From assembly GCA_963805705.1 (NCBI GenBank), contig CAWDVH010000001.1, positions 1,550,001 to 1,614,000 of the forward strand: a stretch of 64,000 bases of DNA, given 5' to 3'. Position 1 is the first letter of the stretch. The number at the start of each line of letters is the position of its first letter. Of the stretch, positions 26,908-36,260 are shown one piece after another. Both the position numbers and the translations under genes were made by a program. The stretch is from CAWDVH01 sp963805705 (GTDB lineage: Bacteria > Actinomycetota > Actinomycetes > Streptosporangiales > Streptosporangiaceae). The notes below the pieces were generated by a model that was not told the origin of the DNA, searched no databases, and saw only the letters and a list, made by a program, of their open reading frames with translations.

Positions 26908-27714
26908 ATGAACCGTCCATCTCGCAGCGTCCGCCCGCTTGCCCCGCTCGGGCTCTTGGCAGCGGCGGCGCTCGCCGCTGGCTGCTCGTCAGGGCACGCC
27001 GCCACCGCCCCGCCCAGCCCGTCACCGGCCCGGGTGACCGTGACCTCCACCCTCGACGGGCACACCGTCCTGCCGCACCGGATCCACTGGCAGGCCTTCG
27101 CCAGTACGCCGGCCGGGCACATCTCCAAGGTCGACTACCTGATCGATGGCAGGCTGAGCTGGGTCGAGACCGTAACGCCCTACTTCTACGGCCGTGACGG
27201 CAACTGGCTCGTCACCTCGTTCCTCACGTCCGGCGAGCACACCTTCACCGTGCGGGCATTCACCCCCGACGGGCGCACGGCCACCGACACGGTGAAGGCG
27301 TCGGTAGCTGCATCGGCCGCCCCGCCCGCCGCGCTCGCCGGCACATGGACCCGTGTCGTCACCCCCGCCGACGTGACGCAAGCCACCTCGGACCAGCCAC
27401 CGCCCGCCGGCCGCTGGGGCCTCCAGATCGGCCCGACGGGATGGCAGCTGCACGACCCAAGCGGCGGCGGCGGCCTGCTCTTCGACGTCGGCTACCGGCG
27501 GGGCGGGAGCATGCAAATGCGCCCCGCCATCGACTACCCGCCGTACCCGCAAAACGACCAGGGTGGCTTTTGCACGGACACCGACCCGCTGTCGACCTGG
27601 ACGTACTCAGTCGCTGGCAACGGCAAGACGCTCACCCTGCGCCCGGCCGGCCACGACCCCTGCGGCGACCGGACGGCGATCCTCGCCGGCACGTGGACGA
27701 CTACGGGCACGTGA
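26908..27714 (+). CDS. Secreted lipoprotein, paralogue 2
   Basis: 268 residues; a clear AAGGAGGAGA ribosome site precedes the ATG. Signal peptide with lipobox LAAGC, then the same layout as the upstream protein: Ig-like module (KVDYLIDGRLSWVETVTPYF, GEHTFTVRAFTPDGRTAT) and C-terminal domain (GTWTRVVTPADVTQATSDQ, QGGFCTDTDPLSTWTYSVAG, DPCGDRTAILAGTWTTTGT). The shared ID-G-L ... PY-F ... G-HTF-V pattern and the GGFC-D motif show tandem duplication. Function unknown; extracytoplasmic, membrane-anchored. Confidence 0.78.
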   Translation: MNRPSRSVRPLAPLGLLAAAALAAGCSSGHAATAPPSPSPARVTVTSTLDGHTVLPHRIHWQAFASTPAGHISKVDYLIDGRLSWVETVTPYFYGRDGNWLVTSFLTSGEHTFTVRAFTPDGRTATDTVKASVAASAAPPAALAGTWTRVVTPADVTQATSDQPPPAGRWGLQIGPTGWQLHDPSGGGGLLFDVGYRRGGSMQMRPAIDYPPYPQNDQGGFCTDTDPLSTWTYSVAGNGKTLTLRPAGHDPCGDRTAILAGTWTTTGT

Positions 27715-27766
27715 GGGCTCGAGGCACTAGCCTGCCGACGATCGGTGTTTCAGCAGGTCAGCGTGG

Positions 27767-27851
27767 CGGAGGATGGGGGATTCGAACCCCCGAGGGCTTG
27801 CACCCAACACGCTTTCCAAGCGTGCGCCATAGGCCACTAGGCGAATCCTCC
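27767..27851 (-). tRNA. tRNA-Ser(GGA)
   Basis: Acceptor GGAGGAT pairs with ATCCTCC, discriminator G. The anticodon loop TTGGAAA gives GGA. Long variable arm and T-arm GGGGG/TTCGAAT/CCCCC. 85 nt. Its 3' half is duplicated at 18115-18171. Confidence 0.95.
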
Positions 27852-28045
27852 GTGGGCCAGCCTACCGACTCGCGGCGGCGTCCTGGCCAGGACCGGGCCG
27901 GGTGATGCTGACCGAGTACGGCGGTGTCTCGCGGGCAGACTCGCGGGGCGGAGCGGTACCTCGCGGTGCCTCGCGGCGGCGAAGGCGCGATCGCGGTGCG
28001 GCATCCGGGCGCGGGCCGGTGTGCCGGCTGGCTAAACTGACCACA

Positions 28046-28134
28046 GACCCCTCGCACGGCGTTTATCCCGCCAACCCCCCCAGGGCCGGAAGGCAGCAAG
28101 GGTACGCGGGCCCTGACGGGTGTGCGGGGGGTCC
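28046..28134 (+). ncRNA. ffs: Signal recognition particle RNA (4.5S type)
   Basis: Carries the conserved SRP domain IV GGGCCGGAAGGCAGCAAGGG. The outer ends GACCCCTCGCAC and GTGTGCGGGGGGTC pair to form a single long hairpin of about 89 nt. A -10-like TAAACT lies about ten bases upstream. The location just before dnaX is conserved in actinobacteria. Confidence 0.9.
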
Positions 28135-28160
28135 CTTAACGTCCTGGCGAAGATGAGGTC

Positions 28161-30410
28161 ATGGCAGGCGACGTCCCCAGTCCCAGTCCGAATCCCGGCC
28201 CCGCGGACCTGCCGCGGCCCGGAGTTCCCGTCGCGCCGCTGGCGCTGTATCGCAGGTACCGCCCCGCCAGCTTCGCCGAGGTGAAGGGGCAGGATCACGT
28301 CACCGAGCCGCTCCGCCAGGCGCTGCGCAGCGGCCGGGTTCATCATGCCTATCTCTTCAGCGGGCCGCGCGGCTGCGGCAAGACCTCCAGCGCGCGGATC
28401 CTGGCCCGCTCGCTGAACTGCGAGCTTGGCCCGACTCCGGACCCGTGCGGCGTGTGCGCCTCCTGCGTCGCCCTCGCGCCTACCGGGCCGGGCAGCATCG
28501 ACGTCATCGAGATTGACGCGGCCTCGCACGGGGGCGTTGATGACGCCAGGGACCTGCGCGAGCGAGCCTTCTACGCGCCGGTCTCGGGCCGATTCAAGAT
28601 CTACATCATCGACGAGGCTCACATGGTGACCAGGGAGGGCTTCAACGCCCTGCTCAAGCTGGTCGAGGAGCCGCCGCCGCACCTGAAGTTTGTCTTCGCC
28701 ACGACGGAGCCAGAAAAGGTCATCGCGACGATCAGGTCCAGGACGCACCACTACCCATTCCGGCTGGTGCCGCCCGCCGTACTGCGGGAGCTGCTCGAGG
28801 AGATTCTCGGCAGCGAGGGCGTCGCCTACGAGCCGGCGGTGCTTCCGGTGGTGATCAGGGCGGGTGCGGGCTCGGCGCGCGACTCGCTGTCGGTGCTCGA
28901 CCAGCTCATCGCGGGCTCGGGCGAGTCCGGCCTGAGTTACGAGCGCGCGGTGGCGCTGCTCGGCTACACCGATGACGCCCTGCTCGATGAGGTGGCCAAG
29001 GCGTTCGCCGACGGCGACGGCGCGGCGGTGTTCCACGCCATCGACCGCGTGGTGGAGGCGGGCCACGACCCCCGGCGTTTCGCCGCGGATCTGCTCGATC
29101 GCTTCCGGGATCTGATCGTGATCGCCGCCGTCCCCGATGCCCCGGCATCAGGGCTGATCGACGCGCCCGCCGACCGGCTGGATCGGATGCGGGCACAGGC
29201 AGCAGGCTTCGGCCAGGCGCAGCTGGCCAGCGCTGCCGAGATCATCAGCGCGGGGCTGGTCGAGATGCGGGGTGCCACCTCGCCCCGGCTGCTCCTGGAG
29301 CTGATGTGCGCGCAGGTACTCCTGCCCGCGCCCGGCGCGGGCAGCAGCGCCCTGCTGGCCCGGCTTGAGCGGCTAGAGCGCGGCCTGGCGGCCGGCACCG
29401 AGCCTGGTCAGGCCGGCCGCTCCCCGGCCTCCGGGACGATCTCGCGGGACGCGGCCGCATCCGGCTCGCGGGACGCGGCCGCATCCGGCGATGCCGCCCG
29501 CAGCCACGAATCGGCGCCTCGAGCTGCGGCGCCCCGTACTGCGGCGCCCCGGAGCGCGGCGCCCCAGACTGCGGGCCACCCATCAGCCGACACGGCCGAC
29601 GCGCCGCGGACCGGGCCTGAGACCGGCAGTCGCCCGGCGGGCACGGCCACAGCGGGCACGGCCACAGCGGGCACGGCCACAGCGGGCACGGGCAGCGGCG
29701 GGGGACTAGCGAGCACCGATTCGCTCAGGGAACGCTGGCCGGAGGTCCTCGACGCCGTGCGGCGGGAGCGCAAGGTCGCCTGGCTTCTGCTGAGCAATGC
29801 CACCGTTGACTCCCTGGCCGATGGCGCTCTGACGCTGAGATTCGGCAAGGAAGGCGAAGCCAGGGGGTTCTCTGGCAGTGGCTACGACCGCGACCTCGGA
29901 CAGGTCCTCCAGGCGATGTTCGGCATCGCCCCCGCGATCAGGGCCATCGCCGGGGCCGCGCCGGGTCCCGGCGGGCAGGCTCAGTCCGCGCCGCGCCGCG
30001 CCGGTGCCGGGCACGCCGACGACCTCCGCGCCGACGAGCGCAGCACCCAGTCCGGCAGCACCCACTCCGCCAGCGCCCAGTCCGGCAGCGCCCAGTCCGG
30101 CGGTACCAAGCCGGCCAGTACCCAGGCCGGCCGCACCCAGCCGGTCCGGTCCAGTCCGGATCAGGCCGCGGCAGGCGATACCGCCGCGGGGCGCCGGCCA
30201 GCGCCGGGGGCCGCCAGCGGCGGCGAGAATCCGGCCGTGGGCAACGGGGCGCCGTCCCGGGCCCGCATCGCGATGAGCCATAGCCGTAGCTCCCGGCCTG
30301 AACCGGGCCCCGACATTGCCGATGCCGCCGATGCGGACGCGCTCAGCGGGCTGGACCTTATCCGGCGCGAGCTAGGCGGCCGGATCATCGAGGAGACCGG
30401 CGAGCCGTAG
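28161..30410 (+). CDS. dnaX: DNA polymerase III subunit gamma/tau
   Basis: 749 residues. Clamp-loader AAA+ domain with RRYRPASFAEVKGQDHVTEP, Walker A GPRGCGKTSSARIL, zinc Cys cluster around 90-105 (CELGPTPDPCGVCASC), YIIDEAHM and sensor 1 FVFATTEPEK. Domain III runs to about 410. The C-terminal half is a low-complexity Ala/Pro/Ser/Thr linker enclosing one ordered segment (SLRERWPEVLDAVRRERKVA, the tau domain). The linker contains in-frame tandem repeats: AGTAT x3, a 24-bp duplicate near 29451, and SAQSG units near 30060. Confidence 0.95.
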   Translation: MAGDVPSPSPNPGPADLPRPGVPVAPLALYRRYRPASFAEVKGQDHVTEPLRQALRSGRVHHAYLFSGPRGCGKTSSARILARSLNCELGPTPDPCGVCASCVALAPTGPGSIDVIEIDAASHGGVDDARDLRERAFYAPVSGRFKIYIIDEAHMVTREGFNALLKLVEEPPPHLKFVFATTEPEKVIATIRSRTHHYPFRLVPPAVLRELLEEILGSEGVAYEPAVLPVVIRAGAGSARDSLSVLDQLIAGSGESGLSYERAVALLGYTDDALLDEVAKAFADGDGAAVFHAIDRVVEAGHDPRRFAADLLDRFRDLIVIAAVPDAPASGLIDAPADRLDRMRAQAAGFGQAQLASAAEIISAGLVEMRGATSPRLLLELMCAQVLLPAPGAGSSALLARLERLERGLAAGTEPGQAGRSPASGTISRDAAASGSRDAAASGDAARSHESAPRAAAPRTAAPRSAAPQTAGHPSADTADAPRTGPETGSRPAGTATAGTATAGTATAGTGSGGGLASTDSLRERWPEVLDAVRRERKVAWLLLSNATVDSLADGALTLRFGKEGEARGFSGSGYDRDLGQVLQAMFGIAPAIRAIAGAAPGPGGQAQSAPRRAGAGHADDLRADERSTQSGSTHSASAQSGSAQSGGTKPASTQAGRTQPVRSSPDQAAAGDTAAGRRPAPGAASGGENPAVGNGAPSRARIAMSHSRSSRPEPGPDIADAADADALSGLDLIRRELGGRIIEETGEP
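29637..29693 (+). repeat. 15-bp tandem repeats inside dnaX
   Basis: GCGGGCACGGCCACA occurs three times in a row plus a partial fourth copy. It encodes AGTAT units in the disordered linker, in frame, so length changes would be tolerated. Confidence 0.9.
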
Positions 30411-30559
30411 GGCCTGCTCGGCCGGCGGTGATGCCCACGGCTCCGGGGAGGCCTTAGGCTCGGACCGACAGGGAGATTGGCCCGGCGCGTCTTTCCGCCG
30501 GGCGATCCGCGGCAAGCGGCCCGCCACCGGCGCGGCCAACACCAACGAGTGGGGACAGC

Positions 30560-31072
30560 GTGGATCCTGGCGGTCAGCTGGACATGCAGCAGCTTTTCGC
30601 GGCAGCACAGCAGATGCAGAGCCAGCTCATGAACGCGCAGCAGGAGCTGGCTGATGCCGAAGTCGAGGGCACCGCAGGCGGCGGCCTGGTGAAGGCCATC
30701 GTCAACGGGCAGGGCGAGCTGGTGGATCTCACCATCGACGCCGCGGCGATCGATGCCAGTGACCCCCTGGAGTCCGCGCAGACGATCGCCGACCTGGTGC
30801 TCGCCGCGTGCCGGGACGCCTACCGTGCCGCCGAGGACCTGCAGCAGGAGAAGATGGGCCCGCTCGCCGCCGGATTCGGCGGCGGTTTCGGCACGGACGC
30901 CGGGCCGTCCGCCGGGCTGCCCGGCCTGCCGGGCCTGCCAGGGATCCCAGGTATGCCCGGCCTGGGCGCGGTGCCGGGTGACCCGCCCGGCAGCGACCCG
31001 TCCGGCCGCGATCCATCGGGCCGCGAGCAGCCCGGCAGCGACCCGTCCGGCGGCACCGCGAGCGGGCCCTGA
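30560..31072 (+). CDS. YbaB/EbfC nucleoid-associated protein with Gly-Pro-rich tail
   Basis: Residues 1-105 are the YbaB DNA-binding dimer fold (MQSQLMNAQQELADAEVEGT, GELVDLTIDAAAIDASDP). Residues 115-170 are a collagen-like/Pro-Gly-Ser tail (GLPGLPGLPGIPGMPGLG, then DPSGRDPSGREQPGSDPSGG), not part of the fold and probably disordered. The GTG start has GGGGACAGC upstream. Canonical dnaX-ybaB-recR order. Confidence 0.92.
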   Translation: MDPGGQLDMQQLFAAAQQMQSQLMNAQQELADAEVEGTAGGGLVKAIVNGQGELVDLTIDAAAIDASDPLESAQTIADLVLAACRDAYRAAEDLQQEKMGPLAAGFGGGFGTDAGPSAGLPGLPGLPGIPGMPGLGAVPGDPPGSDPSGRDPSGREQPGSDPSGGTASGP

Positions 31073-31073
31073 G

Positions 31074-31673
31074 GTGTACGAGGGAGTCGTCCAGAACCTT
31101 ATCGACGAACTCGGCCAGCTGCCGGGCGTCGGGCCGAAGGGCGCGCAGCGCATTGCGTTTTACCTGCTGTCCGCGGATCCCACGGACGTGCGGAGGCTGG
31201 CGGCCGTGCTGGTAGAGGTGATGGACCGGGTGAAATTCTGCCGCAGCTGCGGCAACGTCGCGGAGGAAGATGAGTGCCGCATCTGCCGGGATCCGCGCCG
31301 TGATCCCTCGATCATCTGTGTCGTCGAGGAGCCCAAGGATGTCGCGGCGATTGAGAAGATCCGCGAATTCCGCGGCCGCTACCATATCCTCGGCGGCGCG
31401 ATCAGCCCGATCGACGGAATCGGCCCGGATGAGCTCAGGATCAAAGAGCTGATGAGCCGGCTAGCCGACGGGGTGGTCACCGAGCTGATCCTCGCGACAG
31501 ATCCCAATCTGGAGGGCGAGGCCACCGCTACCTACCTGGCGCGGCTGCTCAAGCCCATGGGCCTGCGGGTCACGAGGCCAGCCAGCGGCCTGCCGGTCGG
31601 CGGCGAGCTGGAGTACGCGGACGAAGTTACCCTCGGGCGGGCATTCGAAGGACGGAGGCTGCTGGATGTCTAG
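31074..31673 (+). CDS. recR: Recombination mediator protein RecR
   Basis: 199 residues, standard length. Helix-hairpin-helix ELGQLPGVGPKGAQRIAFYL, four-Cys zinc motif CRSCGNVAEEDECRIC, Toprim core (ICVVEEPKDVAAIEK, LATDPNLEGEATATYLARLL) and the C-terminal Walker B-like segment. Acts with RecF/RecO to load RecA at gaps. GTG start immediately after the ybaB stop. Confidence 0.95.
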   Translation: MYEGVVQNLIDELGQLPGVGPKGAQRIAFYLLSADPTDVRRLAAVLVEVMDRVKFCRSCGNVAEEDECRICRDPRRDPSIICVVEEPKDVAAIEKIREFRGRYHILGGAISPIDGIGPDELRIKELMSRLADGVVTELILATDPNLEGEATATYLARLLKPMGLRVTRPASGLPVGGELEYADEVTLGRAFEGRRLLDV

Positions 31674-32211
31674 CGCAAGGCCAGGCGAGGAATGGCGGCC
31701 GCTCGCTGACCGGATCGCCCGGCATGCCCAGAACTTCCTGGACGGGCTGGCCGCGGTGGCCCGCGGCGAGGCGGGCGATGAGACGGTGCCCCTGCTGCTG
31801 CTGGAGGTCGCCCAGATCATGCTGGCCGGCGCGCAGGTCGGCGCCAGCCGGGACGTGATCCCGGCCGGCAACGCAGAGCCGTACGTGGGCGCGGACCCGG
31901 ACCTGGACGTCCTGCGGACCGGGCTGGCCGAGCGGCTGCTCAGCTGCGACGAGTACGCCGAGCTCTTTGACCCCTACGAAGACACCCTGGCCACGCCGTT
32001 CCGGCTGTCGGACGACCTGGCCGCGGTCGCCGCGGACCTGATCCACGGACTCAAGCACTACCAGGCGGGCCGCGCGGCGGAGGCCCTGTGGTGGTGGCAG
32101 TACTCGTATGTGAACCACTGGGGCACGCACGGCGGCGCGGCGCTGCGCGCCCTGCACGCGGTGGTCGCGCACGCGCGGCTGGACGTCGCGGAGGAAAGCA
32201 CGGCGGGCTGA
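31666..32211 (+). CDS. DUF5063-domain protein
   Basis: 181-residue acidic, helical cytoplasmic protein of a family conserved directly after recR in actinobacteria (QNFLDGLAAVARGEAGDETV, DPDLDVLRTGLAERLLSCDE, EALWWWQYSYVNHWGTHGG). Starts eight bases inside recR. Function unknown; no catalytic motif seen. Confidence 0.85.
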   Translation: MSSARPGEEWRPLADRIARHAQNFLDGLAAVARGEAGDETVPLLLLEVAQIMLAGAQVGASRDVIPAGNAEPYVGADPDLDVLRTGLAERLLSCDEYAELFDPYEDTLATPFRLSDDLAAVAADLIHGLKHYQAGRAAEALWWWQYSYVNHWGTHGGAALRALHAVVAHARLDVAEESTAG

Positions 32212-32277
32212 GAGCCCGGCGGCTGGATAGACTCAGGGAGTCTGCCCGCTAGCCGGAACGGAAGGTGCGGCGCGCCC

Positions 32278-33555
32278 GTGGCCCTGGTCGTGCAGAAGTA
32301 CGGTGGCTCCTCGGTAGCCGACGCCGACGGCATCAAGCGCGTGGCCCAGCGCATCGTCGCGACGCGCAAAGCCGGGCATTCGGTCGTGGTGGTGGTGTCG
32401 GCCATGGGTGACACCACCGATGAGCTGCGCGACCTGGCCAGCCAGGTGAGCCCGCTGCCGCCCGGCCGCGAGCTCGACATGCTGCTGACCGCCGGGGAGC
32501 GGATCTCGATGGCGCTGCTGGCCATGGCCATCGCCAACCTCGGGCTTGAGGGCCGCTCATTCACCGGCTCGCAGGCCGGCGTGATCACCGACTCCGCGCA
32601 CGGCAAGGCCCGGATCATCGACGTGACACCCGGCCGGATCCAGGTCGCGCTCGACGATGGCGCGATCCCCATCGTGGCCGGCTTCCAGGGGGTCTCGCAG
32701 GACAGCAAGGACGTCACGACCCTCGGCCGCGGCGCTTCCGATACCACCGCGGTGGCCCTGGCCGCCGCGCTCGGGGCTGACGTGTGCGAGATCTACACCG
32801 ACGTGGACGGAGTCTTCACCGCGGACCCGCGTATCGTGGCCGGCGCGGCTCGCATCCCGTGCATTTCCTACGAGGAGATGCTCGAGATGGCCGCCTGCGG
32901 GGCGAAGGTCCTGATGCTGCGCTGCGTGGAGTACGCCCGGCGGTACCAGATCCCGATTCACGTGCGTTCATCATTCAGCAACGCCGAGGGCACCTGGGTT
33001 ACCAGCGTGATGCCCGATACGAAGGGCGGCGAGATGGAACAGGCGATCATCTCCGGAGTCGCGCAGGACCGGGGCGAGGCGAAGATCACTGTCGTCGGGG
33101 TGCCGGACAAGGTCGGCGAGGCGGCCAGGATCTTCCGCGCGATCGCCGCGGCGGAGATCAATATCGACATGATCGTGCAGAACGTGTCCGCGGCCGCGAC
33201 CGGCCGGACGGATATCTCTTTCACCCTGCCGCGCGAGGATGGCCACGCCGCCGTCACGTCGCTGCGCCAGCTCCAGGAAGAGGTGGGCTTCGATTCGCTG
33301 CTCTATGACGACAGGATCGGCAAGGTCTCAGTGATCGGGGCGGGGATGCGGTCGCATCCGGGCGTGAGCGCCACGTTCTTCGGCGCGCTGGCCGAGGCCG
33401 GGGTGAACATCGAGATGATCTCGACCTCGGAGATAAGGATCTCCGTCGTCGTCGACGAGAACGACGTCCAGGTGGCCGTTGACGCCGCGCACAAGGCGTT
33501 TGACCTGGGCAACGGGCAGGAACAGGCGGTCGTATACGGGGGGACGGGCCGATGA
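32278..33555 (+). CDS. Aspartate kinase
   Basis: First step of the Lys/Met/Thr/diaminopimelate pathway. 425 residues: KYGGSSVADADGIKRVA at the N-terminus, catalytic TLGRGASDTTAVALAAAL, and two ACT domains (KITVVGVPDKVGEAARIFRA; VSVIGAGMRSHPGVSATFFG) for feedback control. Like other actinobacterial enzymes it may have an internal start giving a separate ACT subunit; this was not resolved. Overlaps asd by four bases (ATGA). Confidence 0.95.
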   Translation: MALVVQKYGGSSVADADGIKRVAQRIVATRKAGHSVVVVVSAMGDTTDELRDLASQVSPLPPGRELDMLLTAGERISMALLAMAIANLGLEGRSFTGSQAGVITDSAHGKARIIDVTPGRIQVALDDGAIPIVAGFQGVSQDSKDVTTLGRGASDTTAVALAAALGADVCEIYTDVDGVFTADPRIVAGAARIPCISYEEMLEMAACGAKVLMLRCVEYARRYQIPIHVRSSFSNAEGTWVTSVMPDTKGGEMEQAIISGVAQDRGEAKITVVGVPDKVGEAARIFRAIAAAEINIDMIVQNVSAAATGRTDISFTLPREDGHAAVTSLRQLQEEVGFDSLLYDDRIGKVSVIGAGMRSHPGVSATFFGALAEAGVNIEMISTSEIRISVVVDENDVQVAVDAAHKAFDLGNGQEQAVVYGGTGR

Positions 33556-34631
33556 GCCGCCGGCCGGTGCTGGCCATCGTGGGCGCGACCGGCGCGGTGG
33601 GGACCGTCATGCGTGATGTCGTGTCGACCAGGGATGACGTGTGGGGCGAGATCAGGCTCATCGCCTCGGCGCGGTCCGCGGGCCGGACGCTGCGCGTGCG
33701 CGGCGCGGACGTCGAGGTCCGCGAGATCACCCCCGAGGCCTTCGATGGCGTCGACCTGGCCATGTTCGACGTGCCCGACGCGGTCTCACTCCAGTGGGCT
33801 CCCGTGGCGGCGGCCCGCGGTGTGGTGGTCATTGACAAGTCCGGGGCGTTTCGGATGGATCCTGAGGTTCCCCTCGTCGTGCCCGAGGTGAACCAGAAGC
33901 AGGCCGCCCGCAGGTCCAAGGGCATCATCTCGGTCCCCAACTGCACCACCCTGGCCCTGATCGTGGCGATGGCGGCGCTGCACCGTGCGTTTGGCCTGCG
34001 CGAGATGGTCGCTGCTTCCTATCAGGCCGCGTCCGGGGCGGGGCAGGCGGGCACCAACTCGCTGTATGACCAGCTCGGCAAGGTGGCCGGGAACCGGACG
34101 CTCGGCCAGCGGGCCGGCGACCTGCGCGGCGCGGTCGGGGACTTCGGCCCGTTCCCGGCGCCGCTGGCGCTCAACGTGATCCCCTGGGCCGGATCGCTGC
34201 GGCCCGAGGGCTGGTCGTCCGAGGAACTGAAGATCCGCAACGAGACTCGCAAGATTCTCAGCCTGCCGCAGCTCAAGGTATCCGCCACCTGCGTGCGGGT
34301 GCCGGTCATCACCGGGCACTCGATCGCGCTGCACGCGGTCTTCGATCGCGTGGTCACCCGCGCCGCGGCGCGGCGGGTGCTGGACGAGGCACCCGGAGTG
34401 GTGCTCATCGACGACCCCGAGCGCGGCGAGTACCCCACCCCGGCCGATGTCGTCGGCACGGACCCGACCTGGGTAGGCCGGGTACGGCAGAGCGCTGATG
34501 ACCCGCGGGCGATCGAGCTTTTTGTCTGCGGGGATAACCTGCGCAAGGGCGCGGCGCTCAATGCCGCCCAGATCGCAGAACTGCTCGTCCCTGAACTCGC
34601 CGCCCGCCCGGCCGGGACCCCGGCTCCCTGA
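33552..34631 (+). CDS. asd: Aspartate-semialdehyde dehydrogenase
   Basis: 359 residues. NADP-binding VLAIVGATGAVGTVMRDVV, catalytic Cys131 in ISVPNCTTLALIVAM, and VRVPVITGHSIALHAVFD with the active-site His. Reduces aspartyl phosphate made by the preceding kinase; the ATGA overlap couples their translation. The last ten residues are Pro/Ala-rich. Confidence 0.95.
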   Translation: MSRRPVLAIVGATGAVGTVMRDVVSTRDDVWGEIRLIASARSAGRTLRVRGADVEVREITPEAFDGVDLAMFDVPDAVSLQWAPVAAARGVVVIDKSGAFRMDPEVPLVVPEVNQKQAARRSKGIISVPNCTTLALIVAMAALHRAFGLREMVAASYQAASGAGQAGTNSLYDQLGKVAGNRTLGQRAGDLRGAVGDFGPFPAPLALNVIPWAGSLRPEGWSSEELKIRNETRKILSLPQLKVSATCVRVPVITGHSIALHAVFDRVVTRAAARRVLDEAPGVVLIDDPERGEYPTPADVVGTDPTWVGRVRQSADDPRAIELFVCGDNLRKGAALNAAQIAELLVPELAARPAGTPAP

Positions 34632-34663
34632 TCTGCGCCCGGCGCCAGGCCGCGGCAGGCGGG

Positions 34664-34689
34664 CCGGCGCGGCTCGTGGCCCGCGCCGG
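34664..34689. terminator. Bidirectional hairpin between asd and the kinase gene
   Basis: CCGGCGCGG-CTCGTGGC-CCGCGCCGG has perfect nine-base arms in the 84-base space between two convergent genes. Confidence 0.6.
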
Positions 34690-34715
34690 GGATCGCCCGG
34701 CCAGGGCCGGCGGGG

Positions 34716-36260
34716 TCATCCGACCTGCTGGACGTCGGAGCTGGTGATGACGCCGGCCGCCACGGTATAGGTGCCCTGATAGATCTTGACCGTGCCGTCC
34801 GTCTGGACGGCCCGCAGGCGGGCCGTCACGACGTCGCCGGTCACCGACAGGATGGTCGCGGTGTCCCTGGCGGTCGTGCTGTAGCCGTTGACGAAGTCCT
34901 GGTAGGACCCGCCCGTGTTGCGGCCGCCGAGATCCCACGCCCTGGCGTAGTCCTTGCTGTTGATCGCCGCGATGTACGCCCGCACGGTGCCTGCCGGGCC
35001 CACTGCGGCCGCGCCCGCGGAACTGGCCGGGCTGCCCCGGCCGGACGGACTGCCCCCGCCGGACGGACTGGCCTGGCCGGGCGCCGCGGCGCCCGGACTG
35101 CCGGCCGGGGCCGGGGAGGCTGCTTCGCGGGCGCGCAGCACCGCGAAGGCACCGCCGGCGATGGCGAGGACGACCAGGACGCCCGCCGCAATGGCGGCCC
35201 GCGGCCGCCGTCCGGGTGGCCGGGACGGGCTCGAACGGCTCGGCGGGGGCGGCGGCCACGATGACGGCGGACGGGGCTGGACCGGATGGGGCTGCTGCAC
35301 CGGACTGGGCTGTACCGGACTGGGCTGGCGCACCGGCCGGGCGAGCTCAGTGGCCACTCTCGGCGACCGTAGCGGGCCAGGGTCCGATTCGAGACCGCAT
35401 GCCGAGCGCAGGGCCGCCGCGAATTCGAGGCAGGTCGCATAACGGTCGTCCGGCGACTTCGCCAGGGCCTTAGCCATGACCCGGTCGACCTGCGGCGCGA
35501 GGTCGGCGCGGCGGGCGGTCAGCGGCGGCGGATCCTGCGAGAGCTGAGCCCAGACCAGGGCTTCCTTCTGGTCATGCCGGAACGGCGGCGCGCCGGACAG
35601 CATCTCGAACGCGGCACACGCCAGCGCGTACAGATCGGTTCGCCCGTCGACGGGCCGGCCCTCGATCTGCTCGGGCGCGATGTAGTCCAGCGTGCCCAGG
35701 AACTGGCCCGCCATGGTCAGTCCTGCCGACGAGAGCGATTCCTTGCTGAGGCCGAAGTCAGAGAGGTAGACGTGGTCAGGCTGGCCGCTTCCCGCCACGG
35801 CACCGAGCAGCATGTTGGCCGGCTTGACGTCGCGGTGCACGAGCCGGCAGGCGTGGGCCGCGTCCAGTGCCGAGGCCACCTGGGTGACGATGGTGCCGGC
35901 CCGCCCCGCATCCATCGGGCCTAGCCGGCTGAGCAGGGTCCGCACGTCGCCCCCGCCGACGTAGCGCATCGCGATGAACAGGACCCCGTCGGCCTCACCC
36001 GCCTCAAAGACCGGGATGACGTGCGGATGATCGACGGCCGCGGCCGCCCTCGACTCACGGATAAACCGCTGGCGGAACGACTCATCGCCGGCCATCTCCG
36101 GAGCCAGGATCTTCAGTGCCACCCAGCGTTCCAGCTGGACGTCGTGCGCCCGGTAGACGACCGCCATGCCACCGTGGCCGATCGGCGCCCCGATCTGGTA
36201 GCCAGCGACCCGAGTGCCGCTGGCGAGGTCGCCGGATCCCGGGCTGAAGTCGTCCGTCAC
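34716..36260 (-). CDS. Membrane Ser/Thr protein kinase (PknB-like)
   Basis: 514 residues. The Hanks kinase domain (about 16-280) has Gly-rich IGHGGMAVVYRAHD, VALKIL Lys, HRDVKPANMLLG, DFG in YLSDFGLSKE, and GTLDYIAPEQ. A Pro/Gln/Ser-rich juxtamembrane linker, one helix (AAIAAGVLVVLAIAGGAFAV) and an extracellular domain of ~100 residues ending in ITSSDVQQVG follow. No PASTA repeats; the external part resembles NTF2-like sensor domains. The GTG at 36260 with GGAGGCAC upstream is preferred over a longer frame from 36353. Confidence 0.9.
   Translation of the reverse strand: MTDDFSPGSGDLASGTRVAGYQIGAPIGHGGMAVVYRAHDVQLERWVALKILAPEMAGDESFRQRFIRESRAAAAVDHPHVIPVFEAGEADGVLFIAMRYVGGGDVRTLLSRLGPMDAGRAGTIVTQVASALDAAHACRLVHRDVKPANMLLGAVAGSGQPDHVYLSDFGLSKESLSSAGLTMAGQFLGTLDYIAPEQIEGRPVDGRTDLYALACAAFEMLSGAPPFRHDQKEALVWAQLSQDPPPLTARRADLAPQVDRVMAKALAKSPDDRYATCLEFAAALRSACGLESDPGPLRSPRVATELARPVRQPSPVQPSPVQQPHPVQPRPPSSWPPPPPSRSSPSRPPGRRPRAAIAAGVLVVLAIAGGAFAVLRAREAASPAPAGSPGAAAPGQASPSGGGSPSGRGSPASSAGAAAVGPAGTVRAYIAAINSKDYARAWDLGGRNTGGSYQDFVNGYSTTARDTATILSVTGDVVTARLRAVQTDGTVKIYQGTYTVAAGVITSSDVQQVG

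Noticed and set aside
25139..26911. 590-codon open frame on the plus strand spanning two genes
   Set aside because: Pro/Arg/Ala-rich shadow crossing the divergent promoter and a frame of the lipoprotein gene.
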